Source: PSRF01 sp035457105
GTDB lineage: Bacteria > Acidobacteriota > Blastocatellia > Pyrinomonadales > Pyrinomonadaceae
NCBI GenBank assembly: GCA_035457105.1
Contig: DATIBX010000010.1
Location: 1-10,997, forward strand
Length of the DNA stretch: 10,997 nucleotides
Direction: 5' to 3'
Numbering within the stretch: the stretch's first letter is position 1; the number at the start of each line of letters is the position of its first letter. The notes beneath the pieces were generated by a model that saw only the letters and a program-made list of their open reading frames with translations, was not told the DNA's origin and did no database searches. Position numbers and translations under genes: made by a program. This document shows, piece after piece, positions 1 to 5,990 of the stretch.

Positions 1-2
1 TC

Positions 3-230
3 GGGTGGACTGATGCTTCAACTACGGAAGATGGATTTGCCATCGAACGTTGCACCAACCGTGGCTGCACTAACTTTGCCGAGATTGGCCGTGTTGGGTC
101 GAATACGACTACCTATTTTGATAGTACGGTAGCAAGCAACACGCAGTACTCTTACCGGATGAGAGCATTCAACGCTGGTGGAGTATCGGCTTATACAAAC
201 GTCGTGTCGGCAAAAACACCACGGAGATAG
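3..230 (+). CDS. C-terminal fragment of a fibronectin type III domain protein
   Basis: This open frame enters from the left edge and ends at TAG 228-230, giving 75 visible residues with no start in the window. The residues match the second half of a fibronectin type III domain: a GFAIER strand, a Cys-x4-Cys pair (RCTNRGC), FAEIGRVG, TTYFDSTV, then YSYRMRAFNAGG and SAYTNVVSAKTP, which is the usual closing strand of the fold. The protein stops right after the domain, so it is the last module of what is probably a longer, secreted or surface multi-domain protein. Such domains serve as spacers or binding modules in extracellular enzymes and adhesins; the catalytic or other part lies outside the window. 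The domain call is firm, the role of the whole protein is unknown. Confidence 0.85.
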   Translation, partial: GWTDASTTEDGFAIERCTNRGCTNFAEIGRVGSNTTTYFDSTVASNTQYSYRMRAFNAGGVSAYTNVVSAKTPRR

Positions 231-244
231 TGATATTGACGAGC

Positions 245-270
245 GGGAACGGCAGGTAACTGCCGTTCCC
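245..270 (+). terminator. Perfect 11-bp hairpin after the fibronectin gene
   Basis: GGGAACGGCAG (245-255) and CTGCCGTTCCC (260-270) are exact reverse complements around a four-base GTAA loop, which as RNA would be a GNRA-type tetraloop. It begins 15 nt after the stop codon at 228-230. No T-run follows (CTAACCCACC), so it is not a textbook intrinsic terminator; it may act as a 3'-end stabiliser or terminate with help. Confidence 0.55.
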
Positions 271-401
271 CTAACCCACCAATAGATATCGTAGTCAGTG
301 ATTGAACAAGTTCCTTCTGTTCCGCTGGCGCGAATGAATGCTTCCATTCGACATGTTACGCACGATTCGAAGAAATGAACACACTCGCCTTTAATAGTCT
401 T

Positions 402-407
402 TATAAT
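402..407 (+). promoter_or_regulatory. Candidate -10 box (TATAAT) for the gene at 469
   Basis: A consensus TATAAT lies at 402-407, with no recognisable -35 hexamer at the right distance (the bases there are AC-rich). If used, transcription would start near 413-415, downstream of the ATG at 406. That would favour the later ATG at 469 as the start of the following gene. It is a single hexamer in AT-rich DNA, so the call is weak. Confidence 0.3.
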
Positions 408-468
408 GGCTGTCCGGCTTGCCGCTCGTTGGGCAAACTGTTATCGAGACCAAATCATATCCGCCTCA

Positions 469-1149
469 ATGACAGGAATTGGTTTACTAAACGAGAAGGC
501 GCTGCACGCGTCGCTGAAACAGTGGTATGCGCGACCGGAAGATCGATTTGAAGTACCGGTTGATGGCTTCGTGATTGATATTGTTCGAGGCGATTTGTTG
601 ATCGAAATTCAGACCAGCAACTTCTCATCCATCAAATCAAAACTTACGAAGTTAGCGCGCTGCCATCGAGTGCGATTGGTTTATCCCATAGTCCAGGAAA
701 AATGGATCCTCAGATCCCCTACTGGCAATAGCAAAGGAGCTATTCGCCGCAAGTCACCCAAAAGAGGGCGCGTGGAGGATCTGTTTTGGGAACTGGTGAG
801 TATCCCGCAGCTACTCATGAATCCTAACTTTTCATTGGAAGTGCTGATGATAAGCGGGGAAGAAGTAAGGCTATATAACCAAGCAACGCGAAAAGTGCGC
901 AAAGGGTGGTTAATTGAGGGGCGTCGATTGTTGGACGTCTTGGACCAGCGATCATTTAGCAAGTCCGCAGACTGGTTGCATTTTCTTCCAGAAGGACTGG
1001 AGTCGTTCACTACCGGTGACCTTGCTAGTCGGATGAATACCCGCCTGGAGTTGGCCCAGAAGATTGCGTATTGCCTACGTGAAGCGAGGATGATCGAGTT
1101 AATCGGCAAGCGCGGCCGGGCCAATCTGTATCGCGTTCCTTTCGTGTGA
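469..1149 (+). CDS. Uncharacterised protein, possible PD-(D/E)xK nuclease-like core plus winged-helix-like tail
   Basis: I do not recognise a named family. From the ATG at 469 the product is 226 residues. The N-terminal part has a helix with E9 (GLLNEKALHASLK), then VDGFVIDIVRGD (D32, D37), strand LLIEIQ (E46-x-Q48), a helix with several lysines and a strand RVRLVYP. The order Glu helix, Asp, E-x-Q/K, helix, strand is that of PD-(D/E)xK nucleases; an E-x-Q variant occurs in CoiA-like proteins. The middle is basic (KGAIRRKSPKRGR). The C-terminal 50 or so residues (TTGDLASRMNT, AQKIAYCLREARMIELIGKRG) look like a winged helix-turn-helix. The frame is also open from an ATG at 406; I prefer 469 because the fold seems to begin there and a TATAAT at 402-407 would exclude 406. 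Neither start has a clear ribosome binding site. It is convergent with the receiver gene. Nuclease activity is inference only. Confidence 0.8.
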   Translation: MTGIGLLNEKALHASLKQWYARPEDRFEVPVDGFVIDIVRGDLLIEIQTSNFSSIKSKLTKLARCHRVRLVYPIVQEKWILRSPTGNSKGAIRRKSPKRGRVEDLFWELVSIPQLLMNPNFSLEVLMISGEEVRLYNQATRKVRKGWLIEGRRLLDVLDQRSFSKSADWLHFLPEGLESFTTGDLASRMNTRLELAQKIAYCLREARMIELIGKRGRANLYRVPFV

Positions 1150-1189
1150 TAGCTTTCTAAGGATTAAGACTAGCGCTAGGGTTCCACTC

Positions 1190-1624
1190 CTAATCGATGG
1201 TCGACTCCTGCCGTCGTACTCTTTCAGATCGCTGAGCTCTGCGACCAATCTTTCTTCTCTCCGGGATTAAGCTCTTAATCGTTTTTAGCAGGTCGGCAAC
1301 GTCTACTGGCTTAACGAGGTAAGCCTGAGCCCCCGCATTTAATGCCAAATTCTTATCACTTTCATAGGCTGCCGCAGAATAAAATAAGATTGGCGTGCGG
1401 TGATCGAATTCTCGAACTCGCTTGCAAAGATCTATTCCGGAACCGTCAAGCAACCAGGAGTCAAAAATGAAAAGGTTGAAATTACCGCTTCTTATCAAGT
1501 TCAGAGCATCGTGGAGAGTATTGGCGGTGGATACGTCGTATTGGTATTTCAACAACAGAGTTATCAAGTCTCGAGTGTCGTCGTGATCCTCGACGAAAAG
1601 AATTCTTGGCTTACGGAGGGTCAT
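1190..1624 (-). CDS. Stand-alone response regulator receiver domain protein
   Basis: The 144-residue product is one CheY-like receiver domain. It has the acidic pair E12-D13 after the first strand (ILFVEDHDD), the phospho-acceptor D55 (LFIFDSWLLDG), S83 in the Thr/Ser position, aromatic Y102 and the invariant K105-P106 (AYLVKP), so it should be phosphorylated by a histidine kinase or hybrid sensor. There is no output domain. After residue 120 comes a strongly basic tail (PERRKIGRRAQRSERVRRQE), which might bind nucleic acid or a partner. AAGGA (complement of 1634-1638) sits 9 nt before the ATG, and a TATAAA (complement of 1648-1653) could be a -10 box. No histidine kinase gene is in the window, so the partner is encoded elsewhere. 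The domain is certain; the pathway is not known. Confidence 0.93.
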   Translation of the reverse strand: MTLRKPRILFVEDHDDTRDLITLLLKYQYDVSTANTLHDALNLIRSGNFNLFIFDSWLLDGSGIDLCKRVREFDHRTPILFYSAAAYESDKNLALNAGAQAYLVKPVDVADLLKTIKSLIPERRKIGRRAQRSERVRRQESTID

Positions 1625-1757
1625 GCGCCAAATTCCTTCGACACAGGTTTATAACTGGAAACCAAGATTCTCGGAAAGCAGAGACTTTGAGGCGCCAATT
1701 GACGAACCCCAGAGCAGAATCACAATCTAGCCCCCTCTCCGAGCCTCATCATTTGTT

Positions 1758-1786
1758 TTGACAGATTTTACTGAAAGAGCTATTCG
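1758..1786 (+). promoter_or_regulatory. Candidate sigma70-type promoter
   Basis: A perfect -35 hexamer TTGACA (1758-1763) is followed after 17 bp by TATTCG (1781-1786), which keeps three of the six consensus -10 bases. It lies on the plus strand, diverging from the receiver gene. No obvious gene starts soon after it, so it may drive a long leader toward the small gene at 2322, a small RNA, or nothing. Confidence 0.3.
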
Positions 1787-2311
1787 GAAATCAATACTCA
1801 GGAGCACATGATTTTTGAGATTTAGTTACGGAACAAGTGCCTAAAAAACTGATGTCAAAACGTTTTTATACCAAGCTAGACGATACAAACATTGACCGCC
1901 CTCCGGTGGCAGGGCTTGGCCTCGGATGCAAAATAATTGAACGAGGATTGACGTACGAGCTTCGTACACGGAAGAAATACAAACTGAATATTTCGTGTTC
2001 ACCCACCACTCGCACGCAAACCGCCGTCGCGTTTGCAACCTGGTGCATCGGTTTAAAGACTGGAAGTTTTTGAAGAAGATCGGACCCATTTTGTGGCTGC
2101 TTAATTTGAAGTCTAGACTTTGATACGCGAATGCTTCTATCGGCAGTACGGCCCTCTATTTGCTCACACGTTTCAATGAGCTTAAGGCAATTTGGACGAG
2201 TGGGTTACGTCACATTAGTAAACGGCAGCAAATTGTTGTCGTCGTTTCCTGGGTGGCAGGTATAACGGTTTTCACAAGGTGGAAACCACTTCAATCAACT
2301 ATTACGAACAA

Positions 2312-2317
2312 GGGAGG
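2312..2317 (+). promoter_or_regulatory. Strong ribosome binding site that sets the start at 2322
   Basis: The purine run AAGGGAGGGAA (2310-2320) matches the anti-Shine-Dalgarno well and ends just before the ATG at 2322. No comparable site precedes the upstream in-frame start near 2160. This supports a 53-residue product rather than a 107-residue one. Confidence 0.7.
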
Positions 2318-2321
2318 GAAC

Positions 2322-2483
2322 ATGCAAGACAATCGCAAAGAAAATCAGAGCAGTCAAAAGGGTGGCCAACAAGCTCCAGGCCGTCAAGGCCAAGGTCAAG
2401 AGGGCGGAGGCCAACAAGGACAAAAGAGCGGCCAAAAAAGCGGCGGCCAAGGCGGGCAAAAGAGCGATAAGCAGAGCCGCTAA
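2322..2483 (+). CDS. Small Gln/Gly-rich disordered hydrophilic protein
   Basis: This 53-residue protein is built almost only from polar residues: 15 Gln, 14 Gly, 6 Lys, 6 Ser and 3 Arg, with Ala18 the only aliphatic side chain after the start Met. It has no signal peptide or membrane segment and should be fully disordered. Motifs such as GQKSGQKSGG and QGQGQ recur. The composition fits the loose class of hydrophilins, which are often induced by drying or osmotic stress, but I cannot assign a family. The ATG follows a strong purine-rich ribosome binding site, and an intrinsic terminator begins 14 nt after the stop, so it is very likely a real single-gene transcript. The frame extends upstream to 2160 with a hydrophobic stretch (QQIVVVVSWVAG); I consider that non-coding. 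The same DNA is open in the two other plus frames (see findings). Confidence 0.72.
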   Translation: MQDNRKENQSSQKGGQQAPGRQGQGQEGGGQQGQKSGQKSGGQGGQKSDKQSR

Positions 2484-2496
2484 CTAAATCAGAGAC

Positions 2497-2538
2497 AGCG
2501 CGAGATGAAATTGTGCGATCTCATCTCGCGCTTTTTTT
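2497..2538 (+). terminator. Intrinsic terminator after the Gln/Gly-rich gene
   Basis: AGCGCGAGATGA (2497-2508) pairs exactly with TCATCTCGCGCT (2521-2532) across a 12-nt loop, and a run of seven T (2532-2538) follows directly. This is a textbook Rho-independent terminator. It separates the small gene from the hydrolase gene starting at 2575, which therefore needs its own promoter or readthrough. Confidence 0.92.
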
Positions 2539-2574
2539 CTTGTCGATTGCTGTCAATATCGGGAGGAGGGCGAC

Positions 2575-3168
2575 ATGAGTGCGAACAATGACTTACATGG
2601 CAATGCGCCTGCCCAATCGAAAATTGCAGTTATTCTCATTGATGTCATCAACGACCTTGAATTCGCAAGAGGTGAGAAGCTGTTGCGGACCGCCTTGCGC
2701 GCTGCCAAAAACATTGCTCGTCTGAAGAAGCGAGCGAAGCTTGAAAAAGTACCTGTCATTTATGTGAACGATAACTTCGGTCGTTGGCGCTCCGATTTCA
2801 AGAAGATCGTAAACCATTGTCTCGAAGATGATGTACGAGGTCGCCCGATCGCAGAACTTCTCGCCCCTGACGAAGACGACTACTTTGTATTGAAACCAAA
2901 ACACTCTGGCTTCTTTTCAACGACTCTGGACTTATTGCTGGAACACCTTGGTGTCCGAACATTAGTGATAGCTGGTTTTGCGGGAAACAATTGCGTGTTC
3001 TTTACCGCTAACGACGCTTACATGCGCGACTATGAATTGCTGATCCCGGCTGATTGCACAGCTTCTAACGAATCAACCGACAATGAAAACGCTTTACGGC
3101 AAATGGAAGACGTATTAAAGGCCGATACGCGACCTTCCGATGATATCGACTTCAATGCTTACCGCTAG
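2575..3168 (+). CDS. Isochorismatase-family cysteine hydrolase
   Basis: The 197-residue product has the alpha/beta fold of the isochorismatase/nicotinamidase superfamily. The expected catalytic triad is visible: D23 at the end of the first strand (VILIDVIND), K107 in VLKPKHSGF, and C140 in GFAGNNCVFFTANDA. The following AYMRDYELLIPADCTAS is also typical of the family. The Gly-Asn-Asn before the Cys holds the place where the family has its oxyanion-hole loop. Members hydrolyse isochorismate, nicotinamide or various amides and ureas; the substrate cannot be told from this sequence, and the metal-binding His set of true nicotinamidases is not evident. The start is supported by GGAGGAGG at 2562-2569, 5 nt before the ATG. 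No pathway partner lies next to it. A weak AT-rich hairpin, AAAGAT-tcc-ATCTTT (3181-3195), follows the stop. Confidence 0.9.
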   Translation: MSANNDLHGNAPAQSKIAVILIDVINDLEFARGEKLLRTALRAAKNIARLKKRAKLEKVPVIYVNDNFGRWRSDFKKIVNHCLEDDVRGRPIAELLAPDEDDYFVLKPKHSGFFSTTLDLLLEHLGVRTLVIAGFAGNNCVFFTANDAYMRDYELLIPADCTASNESTDNENALRQMEDVLKADTRPSDDIDFNAYR

Positions 3169-3200
3169 AAACGGCGAACAAAAGATTCCATCTTTGCCAA

Positions 3201-3518
3201 TCCCATCAGTAGTTAACCAAAGAGCGATTCCTCATGGTCCATCGCCGGTCTTTATCGTCGCAACTACTTTATTTGTGTGCATCGATGACGGTAACGCAAT
3301 TTTCCGCGGCCGGTAGCTACATAGATCCGTTTACGATCTCCAGAAACTGCTATTCCTTTCGCTTTTAGTTGCGTTGGACCAACGCTTCGGAGAAGCTCGA
3401 TAGTCTTAATGACTTCATGGTTGCAGGCATCAACAACTGTGACTGTATTGCCATTCTCTGCGGTAACGAACGCCCTTGTTCCGTCGGAACTGAAAACAGC
3501 CTCGCGCGGTCGGATGCC
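3201..3518 (-). pseudogene. Decayed remnant of a YVTN-type beta-propeller gene
   Basis: Read on the minus strand, 3518 to about 3300 encodes REAVFSSDGTRAFVTAENG, then NTVTVVDACNHEVIKTIEL, then KGIAVSGDRKRIYVATGRG, which are successive blades of a YVTN/lactonase-like seven-bladed propeller. The frame then breaks at an A-run (complement of 3295-3304). The next frame gives NCVTVIDAH up to a stop at 3269-3271, and after a second shift a third frame gives TNKVVATIKTGDGP followed by TGA (3232-3234) where the family has Trp, then GIA. The first frame has a stop (TGA, 3519-3521) directly upstream and no start. So about 105 codons, roughly two blades, of a gene normally near 320 codons survive, with at least two frameshifts and a nonsense codon. 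Intact relatives are periplasmic or secreted and sometimes linked to PQQ-dependent oxidation. It is surely not functional as a propeller. Confidence 0.8.
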
Positions 3519-3550
3519 TCACAATTCCCTACGGACATAGGGCGGGCAGG

Positions 3551-3856
3551 TTACTGGGCAAGTATTCGCGTGCCCTTCGATTGTTCCATCCACTTGGTTA
3601 TTCGCGCGTATGCGTGGTCTAGCACCCTCTCCAGGTCTCGGAGGTTTGCTCTAGATCCAGAACTCTTCTTTTGATGATTCCAAACATGGACTTTGATTAG
3701 ATCAGATTCTTCATCTTTAAAAATGCTGATCTCGTATTTGCCGCCAACATCATCAATAACATCGACGTAATAAAATGTGTCTCGATAAACGTCGGTGACC
3801 CGCAATCCGTGACGCTGGCACCACGAGACTAATGTTTTTTCGATTTCTGAGCGCAT
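3551..3856 (-). CDS. Uncharacterised 101-residue protein
   Basis: I do not recognise the family. The 101-residue product starts with an amphipathic helix (SEIEKTLVSWCQRHG), then shows alternating strand-like segments (RVTDVYRDTFYYVDVIDD, KYEISIFKDEESDLIKVHVW), a basic linker (NHQKKSSGSRAN) and a final helix (LRDLERVLDHAYARITKWME). This helix, three strands, helix pattern suggests a small alpha/beta cytoplasmic fold with no signal peptide or membrane segment. The ATG is the first possible start because a TAG lies four codons upstream; no clear ribosome binding site precedes it, which lowers confidence. It lies upstream of the propeller remnant on the same strand, with about 30 nt between. The balanced composition and the absence of any better frame on the other strand argue it is a real gene. 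Confidence 0.6.
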   Translation of the reverse strand: MRSEIEKTLVSWCQRHGLRVTDVYRDTFYYVDVIDDVGGKYEISIFKDEESDLIKVHVWNHQKKSSGSRANLRDLERVLDHAYARITKWMEQSKGTRILAQ

Positions 3857-4188
3857 AATATTTGGCTAACTACTGGGCGGTGATATGCGATGATCCGAAC
3901 CAAATGGGGGACTGCTGATTATAAGCATTGTTTACCCAGTCCTAATACCTCTCTTGGACCCGAGGTCTTTTTTGCCAATCAAGGCAAGCCTTCCATTACT
4001 GCGAAAACACACCCACGACAGCCGCTGAAACTGCGCAGGAATTCTCATCAAGAACGGTTTCATACGGCTTTCCAACCAGAGAATGCGGGGTTATGCTCGG
4101 TACACGTATTGCCGTTCTACTGAGTGAATGAGAAGTACGTCTTGGAACGTCACCTTGAAGGGTGGATCTTCAGTGGTCCATGCCGATT
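3857..4188 (+). other. Intergenic region between the unknown gene and the stress protein
   Basis: The two flanking genes diverge, so promoters for both should lie here, but I see no convincing -35/-10 pair. A 77-codon frame at 3890-4123 (+) has no ribosome binding site and no family-like pattern, and I treat it as chance. No strong hairpin or repeat was noticed. Confidence 0.5.
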
Positions 4189-4192
4189 GGAG
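4189..4192 (+). promoter_or_regulatory. Ribosome binding site choosing the start at 4198
   Basis: GGAG at 4189-4192 lies 5 nt before the ATG at 4198. The upstream GTG (4162) and ATG (4180) in the same frame lack a properly spaced site, and the protein fold begins only four residues after the 4198 start. Confidence 0.55.
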
Positions 4193-4197
4193 TTAAT

Positions 4198-5151
4198 ATG
4201 CCGGAACTAATGAAAATACTCATCGGTTATGACGGTTCAGAGTGCGCAGAAGCTGCCCTCGATGATCTCAAGCGCGCCGGCCTACCGGAGAGCGCTGAGG
4301 CTCACATTCTCTCGATCGCTGAAGTTTGGCTTCCCCCACCATCCAGTTCTGAAACCGCAGAGCCGGCGGAGGAAGTCAGAGTCCCTGACGAGCTTAAGCG
4401 TGTTTATGCCAGGACTTCAGCAGCCGTAGAAGCAGCTCGTGCCTCGGCCGAACGCGCACGTGAGCGGCTCAAAGCGAACTTTCCCGGATGGCATGTGCAG
4501 GCGGAGTCTGGCTCGGGATCACCTGCTTGGGAGTTGGTATGGAAGGCGGATGAGTTGAAGCCGGATCTCATCGTCGTCGGCTCTCACGGGCGAACAGCTC
4601 TCGGCCGTTTTGTTCTTGGGAGTGTCTCGCAACGAGTTTTGACGGAGGCATCCTGCTCGGTCCGCATTGCCCGTGGTCGCGTTGAAGAATCAGATTCGCC
4701 GGTGAGGATCATGATTGGTATTGACGGTTCCCCCGGAAGCAAGGCGGCAGTTCAAGCGGTCGCAACTCGCTACTGGCCGCCGCGAAGCGAGGTAACGCTG
4801 GTCGTAGTTGACGATCCCTTTATTCCAGGTTTCGTTGGAGACTTGATTCCACCGTTGGCTGAGACGATTGAGGAAGATAACAAAGCGGAACTTGCCTGGG
4901 TTGAAAAGATTGCGGCGCAGTCTGAGGCACTTTTACAAGGGGTCGACATCAAAGTCATGAGAATGCTCAAACTAGGTGACCCGAAACGCGAACTGCCAAA
5001 GGCGGCGGAAGAGTGGGGCGCAGATTGCATCTTCGTTGGCTCAACGGGATTTAGCAATCGCGTTGAGAGATTTGTACTTGGAAGCGTGTCAGCCTCGATT
5101 GCGGCTCGCGCGCATTGTTCAGTAGAAGTCGTTCGGTCGAGGTCGAACTGA
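4198..5151 (+). CDS. Universal stress protein with two tandem UspA domains
   Basis: From the ATG at 4198 the product is 317 residues, the usual size of a tandem Usp protein. Domain one begins MKILIGYDGS (D12 contacts nucleotide in ATP-binding Usps) and ends with GSHG, nine residues, GS (128-142), the full G-x2-G-x9-G-S ATP-binding motif. Domain two begins VRIMIGIDGS (D176) and carries GSTG, ten residues, GS (281-296), the same motif with one extra residue. A helical, Glu/Arg-rich insert (about residues 60-95) lies in domain one. Such proteins are cytoplasmic, bind ATP and help cells survive starvation, hypoxia or oxidative stress. It converges on the VIT gene with 64 nt between and lies near the calcium ATPase and AI-2E genes. 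The frame is open from a GTG at 4162, but ribosome binding site spacing favours 4198. Confidence 0.95.
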   Translation: MPELMKILIGYDGSECAEAALDDLKRAGLPESAEAHILSIAEVWLPPPSSSETAEPAEEVRVPDELKRVYARTSAAVEAARASAERARERLKANFPGWHVQAESGSGSPAWELVWKADELKPDLIVVGSHGRTALGRFVLGSVSQRVLTEASCSVRIARGRVEESDSPVRIMIGIDGSPGSKAAVQAVATRYWPPRSEVTLVVVDDPFIPGFVGDLIPPLAETIEEDNKAELAWVEKIAAQSEALLQGVDIKVMRMLKLGDPKRELPKAAEEWGADCIFVGSTGFSNRVERFVLGSVSASIAARAHCSVEVVRSRSN

Positions 5152-5215
5152 AGGCCTGGTCCTATTCAGTCAGCGTAAGTATCTCGCATTCGGGAACTTG
5201 ATTTTGTCAGAAGTC

Positions 5216-5911
5216 TTATACAGTCGTTCCGAACCAAGCTCCGATCCCTGCTGTTATTGCCATTGCCAGAGCTCCCCAGAATGTGACACGGACTATTCCT
5301 TTCAGGATAGGAGCACCGCCTGTATATGCCGCTAGGCCGCCTAGAAGTGCGAGCGACAACAACGAGGCTGCCGCAACCGTGGGCACGAGGTTGGTCGCAG
5401 GCGCGACAATAAGTACGATCAAAGGCAACACGGCGCCAACCGCAAACGTTAGGGCGGAAGTGATTGCTGCCTGAACAGGTCGGGCATTAATCGTTTCAGA
5501 AATGCCAAGTTCATCGCGTGAGTGTGCTGCGAGCGCGTCCTTGGCCATCAGTTGTTCTGCGACTTGATTTGCAAGTGCCAAATCGAGTCCCCGTTGGACG
5601 TAAATAGCTGCAAGCTCGTTTCTCTCGTTATTTTCATCCGTAGCGAGTTCGGTTCGTTCACGCTCGATGTCCGCTCGCTCGGTATCTGACTGAGAGCTGA
5701 CCGAAACATACTCACCCGCAGCCATTGACATTGCTCCTGCAACCAGGCCAGCGACACCCGCCACCAATACACCGGAGTGTGTTGCGTTAGATGTGGCGAC
5801 GCCGATAACCAGACTAGCGGTCGAGACTATGCCGTCGTTCGCGCCCAGCACTGCTGCGCGGAGCCACCCTATATTTTGTGTTCGGTGCCGCTCACGATGG
5901 AATACAGGCAT
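5216..5911 (-). CDS. VIT/CCC1-family Fe2+/Mn2+ transporter
   Basis: The 231-residue membrane protein has the hallmarks of the vacuolar iron transporter family: LRAAVLGANDGIVSTASLVIG (about 17-37) forming the first membrane helix, a second helix ending MSMAAGEYVSVSSQ (61-74), a charged cytoplasmic stretch rich in Glu (DTERADIERERTELATDENN) that in this family forms a metal-binding helical hairpin, and three more membrane helices in 145-229. D26, M61, M63 and E67 lie where plant VIT1 relatives have metal-path residues. It likely moves Fe2+ or Mn2+ out of the cytoplasm in exchange for protons. It lacks the ferritin-like N-terminal domain of MbfA-type relatives. AAGGAAGG lies 4 nt upstream of the ATG (complement of 5916-5923). 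It is 257 nt downstream of the AI-2E gene, separated by a long inverted repeat, so it probably has its own promoter. Confidence 0.93.
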   Translation of the reverse strand: MPVFHRERHRTQNIGWLRAAVLGANDGIVSTASLVIGVATSNATHSGVLVAGVAGLVAGAMSMAAGEYVSVSSQSDTERADIERERTELATDENNERNELAAIYVQRGLDLALANQVAEQLMAKDALAAHSRDELGISETINARPVQAAITSALTFAVGAVLPLIVLIVAPATNLVPTVAAASLLSLALLGGLAAYTGGAPILKGIVRVTFWGALAMAITAGIGAWFGTTV

Positions 5912-5990
5912 TGTACCTTCCTTTCGATAGGGCTTTCCCTCAAAAGTCGGATTTAGCGCGAGGCAGGAGTGTTTTGATTCGTGCTAGTTA

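Larger units (their letters stand above)
1625..2321. other. Long stretch without a convincing gene
   Basis: Only weak open frames occur here: 1837-2073 (+, GTG start, no ribosome binding site, no recognisable motif) and two minus-strand frames between 1841 and 2089 that mirror it. A sigma70-like pair lies on the plus strand, TTGACA at 1758-1763 and TATTCG at 1781-1786 with 17-bp spacing, but only a six-codon frame with a good GGAG site follows directly. A short perfect hairpin, GTACGA-gct-TCGTAC, lies at 1953-1967. The last part (2160-2321) is in frame with the Gln/Gly-rich gene and contains a hydrophobic run, but I take this as leader DNA because the strong ribosome binding site lies at 2312-2317. 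Confidence 0.5.

Noticed and set aside
331..350. CGAATG/CATTCG hairpin upstream of the nuclease-like gene
   Set aside because: Six pairs with an eight-base loop are within what chance gives in a window of this size.
681..1124. 147-codon minus-strand frame inside the nuclease-like gene
   Set aside because: It is antisense to a frame that has strand and helix patterning, and its own product shows no fold-like pattern or start signal.
1171..1180. Ten-base palindrome CTAGCGCTAG between the convergent genes
   Set aside because: It is short, cannot form a hairpin with a usable loop of note, and has no T-run, so I do not call it a terminator or operator.
1837..2073. 78-codon plus-strand frame
   Set aside because: It has a GTG start, no ribosome binding site and no domain-like pattern, and the opposite strand is equally open over the same bases.
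2160..2321. N-terminal extension of the Gln/Gly-rich protein with a hydrophobic run
   Set aside because: The upstream start lacks a ribosome binding site, while a very strong one lies just before the ATG at 2322; an unrelated hydrophobic leader on a disordered protein is less likely.
3181..3195. AAAGAT-tcc-ATCTTT hairpin after the hydrolase gene
   Set aside because: Six AT-rich pairs with no T-run are too weak to call a terminator.
3369..3674. 101-codon plus-strand frame
   Set aside because: It runs antisense across the propeller remnant and the 101-residue unknown gene, both of which read better on the minus strand.
3890..4123. 77-codon plus-strand frame upstream of the stress protein
   Set aside because: It has no ribosome binding site, an irregular composition rich in Pro, His and Asn, and no recognisable motif.
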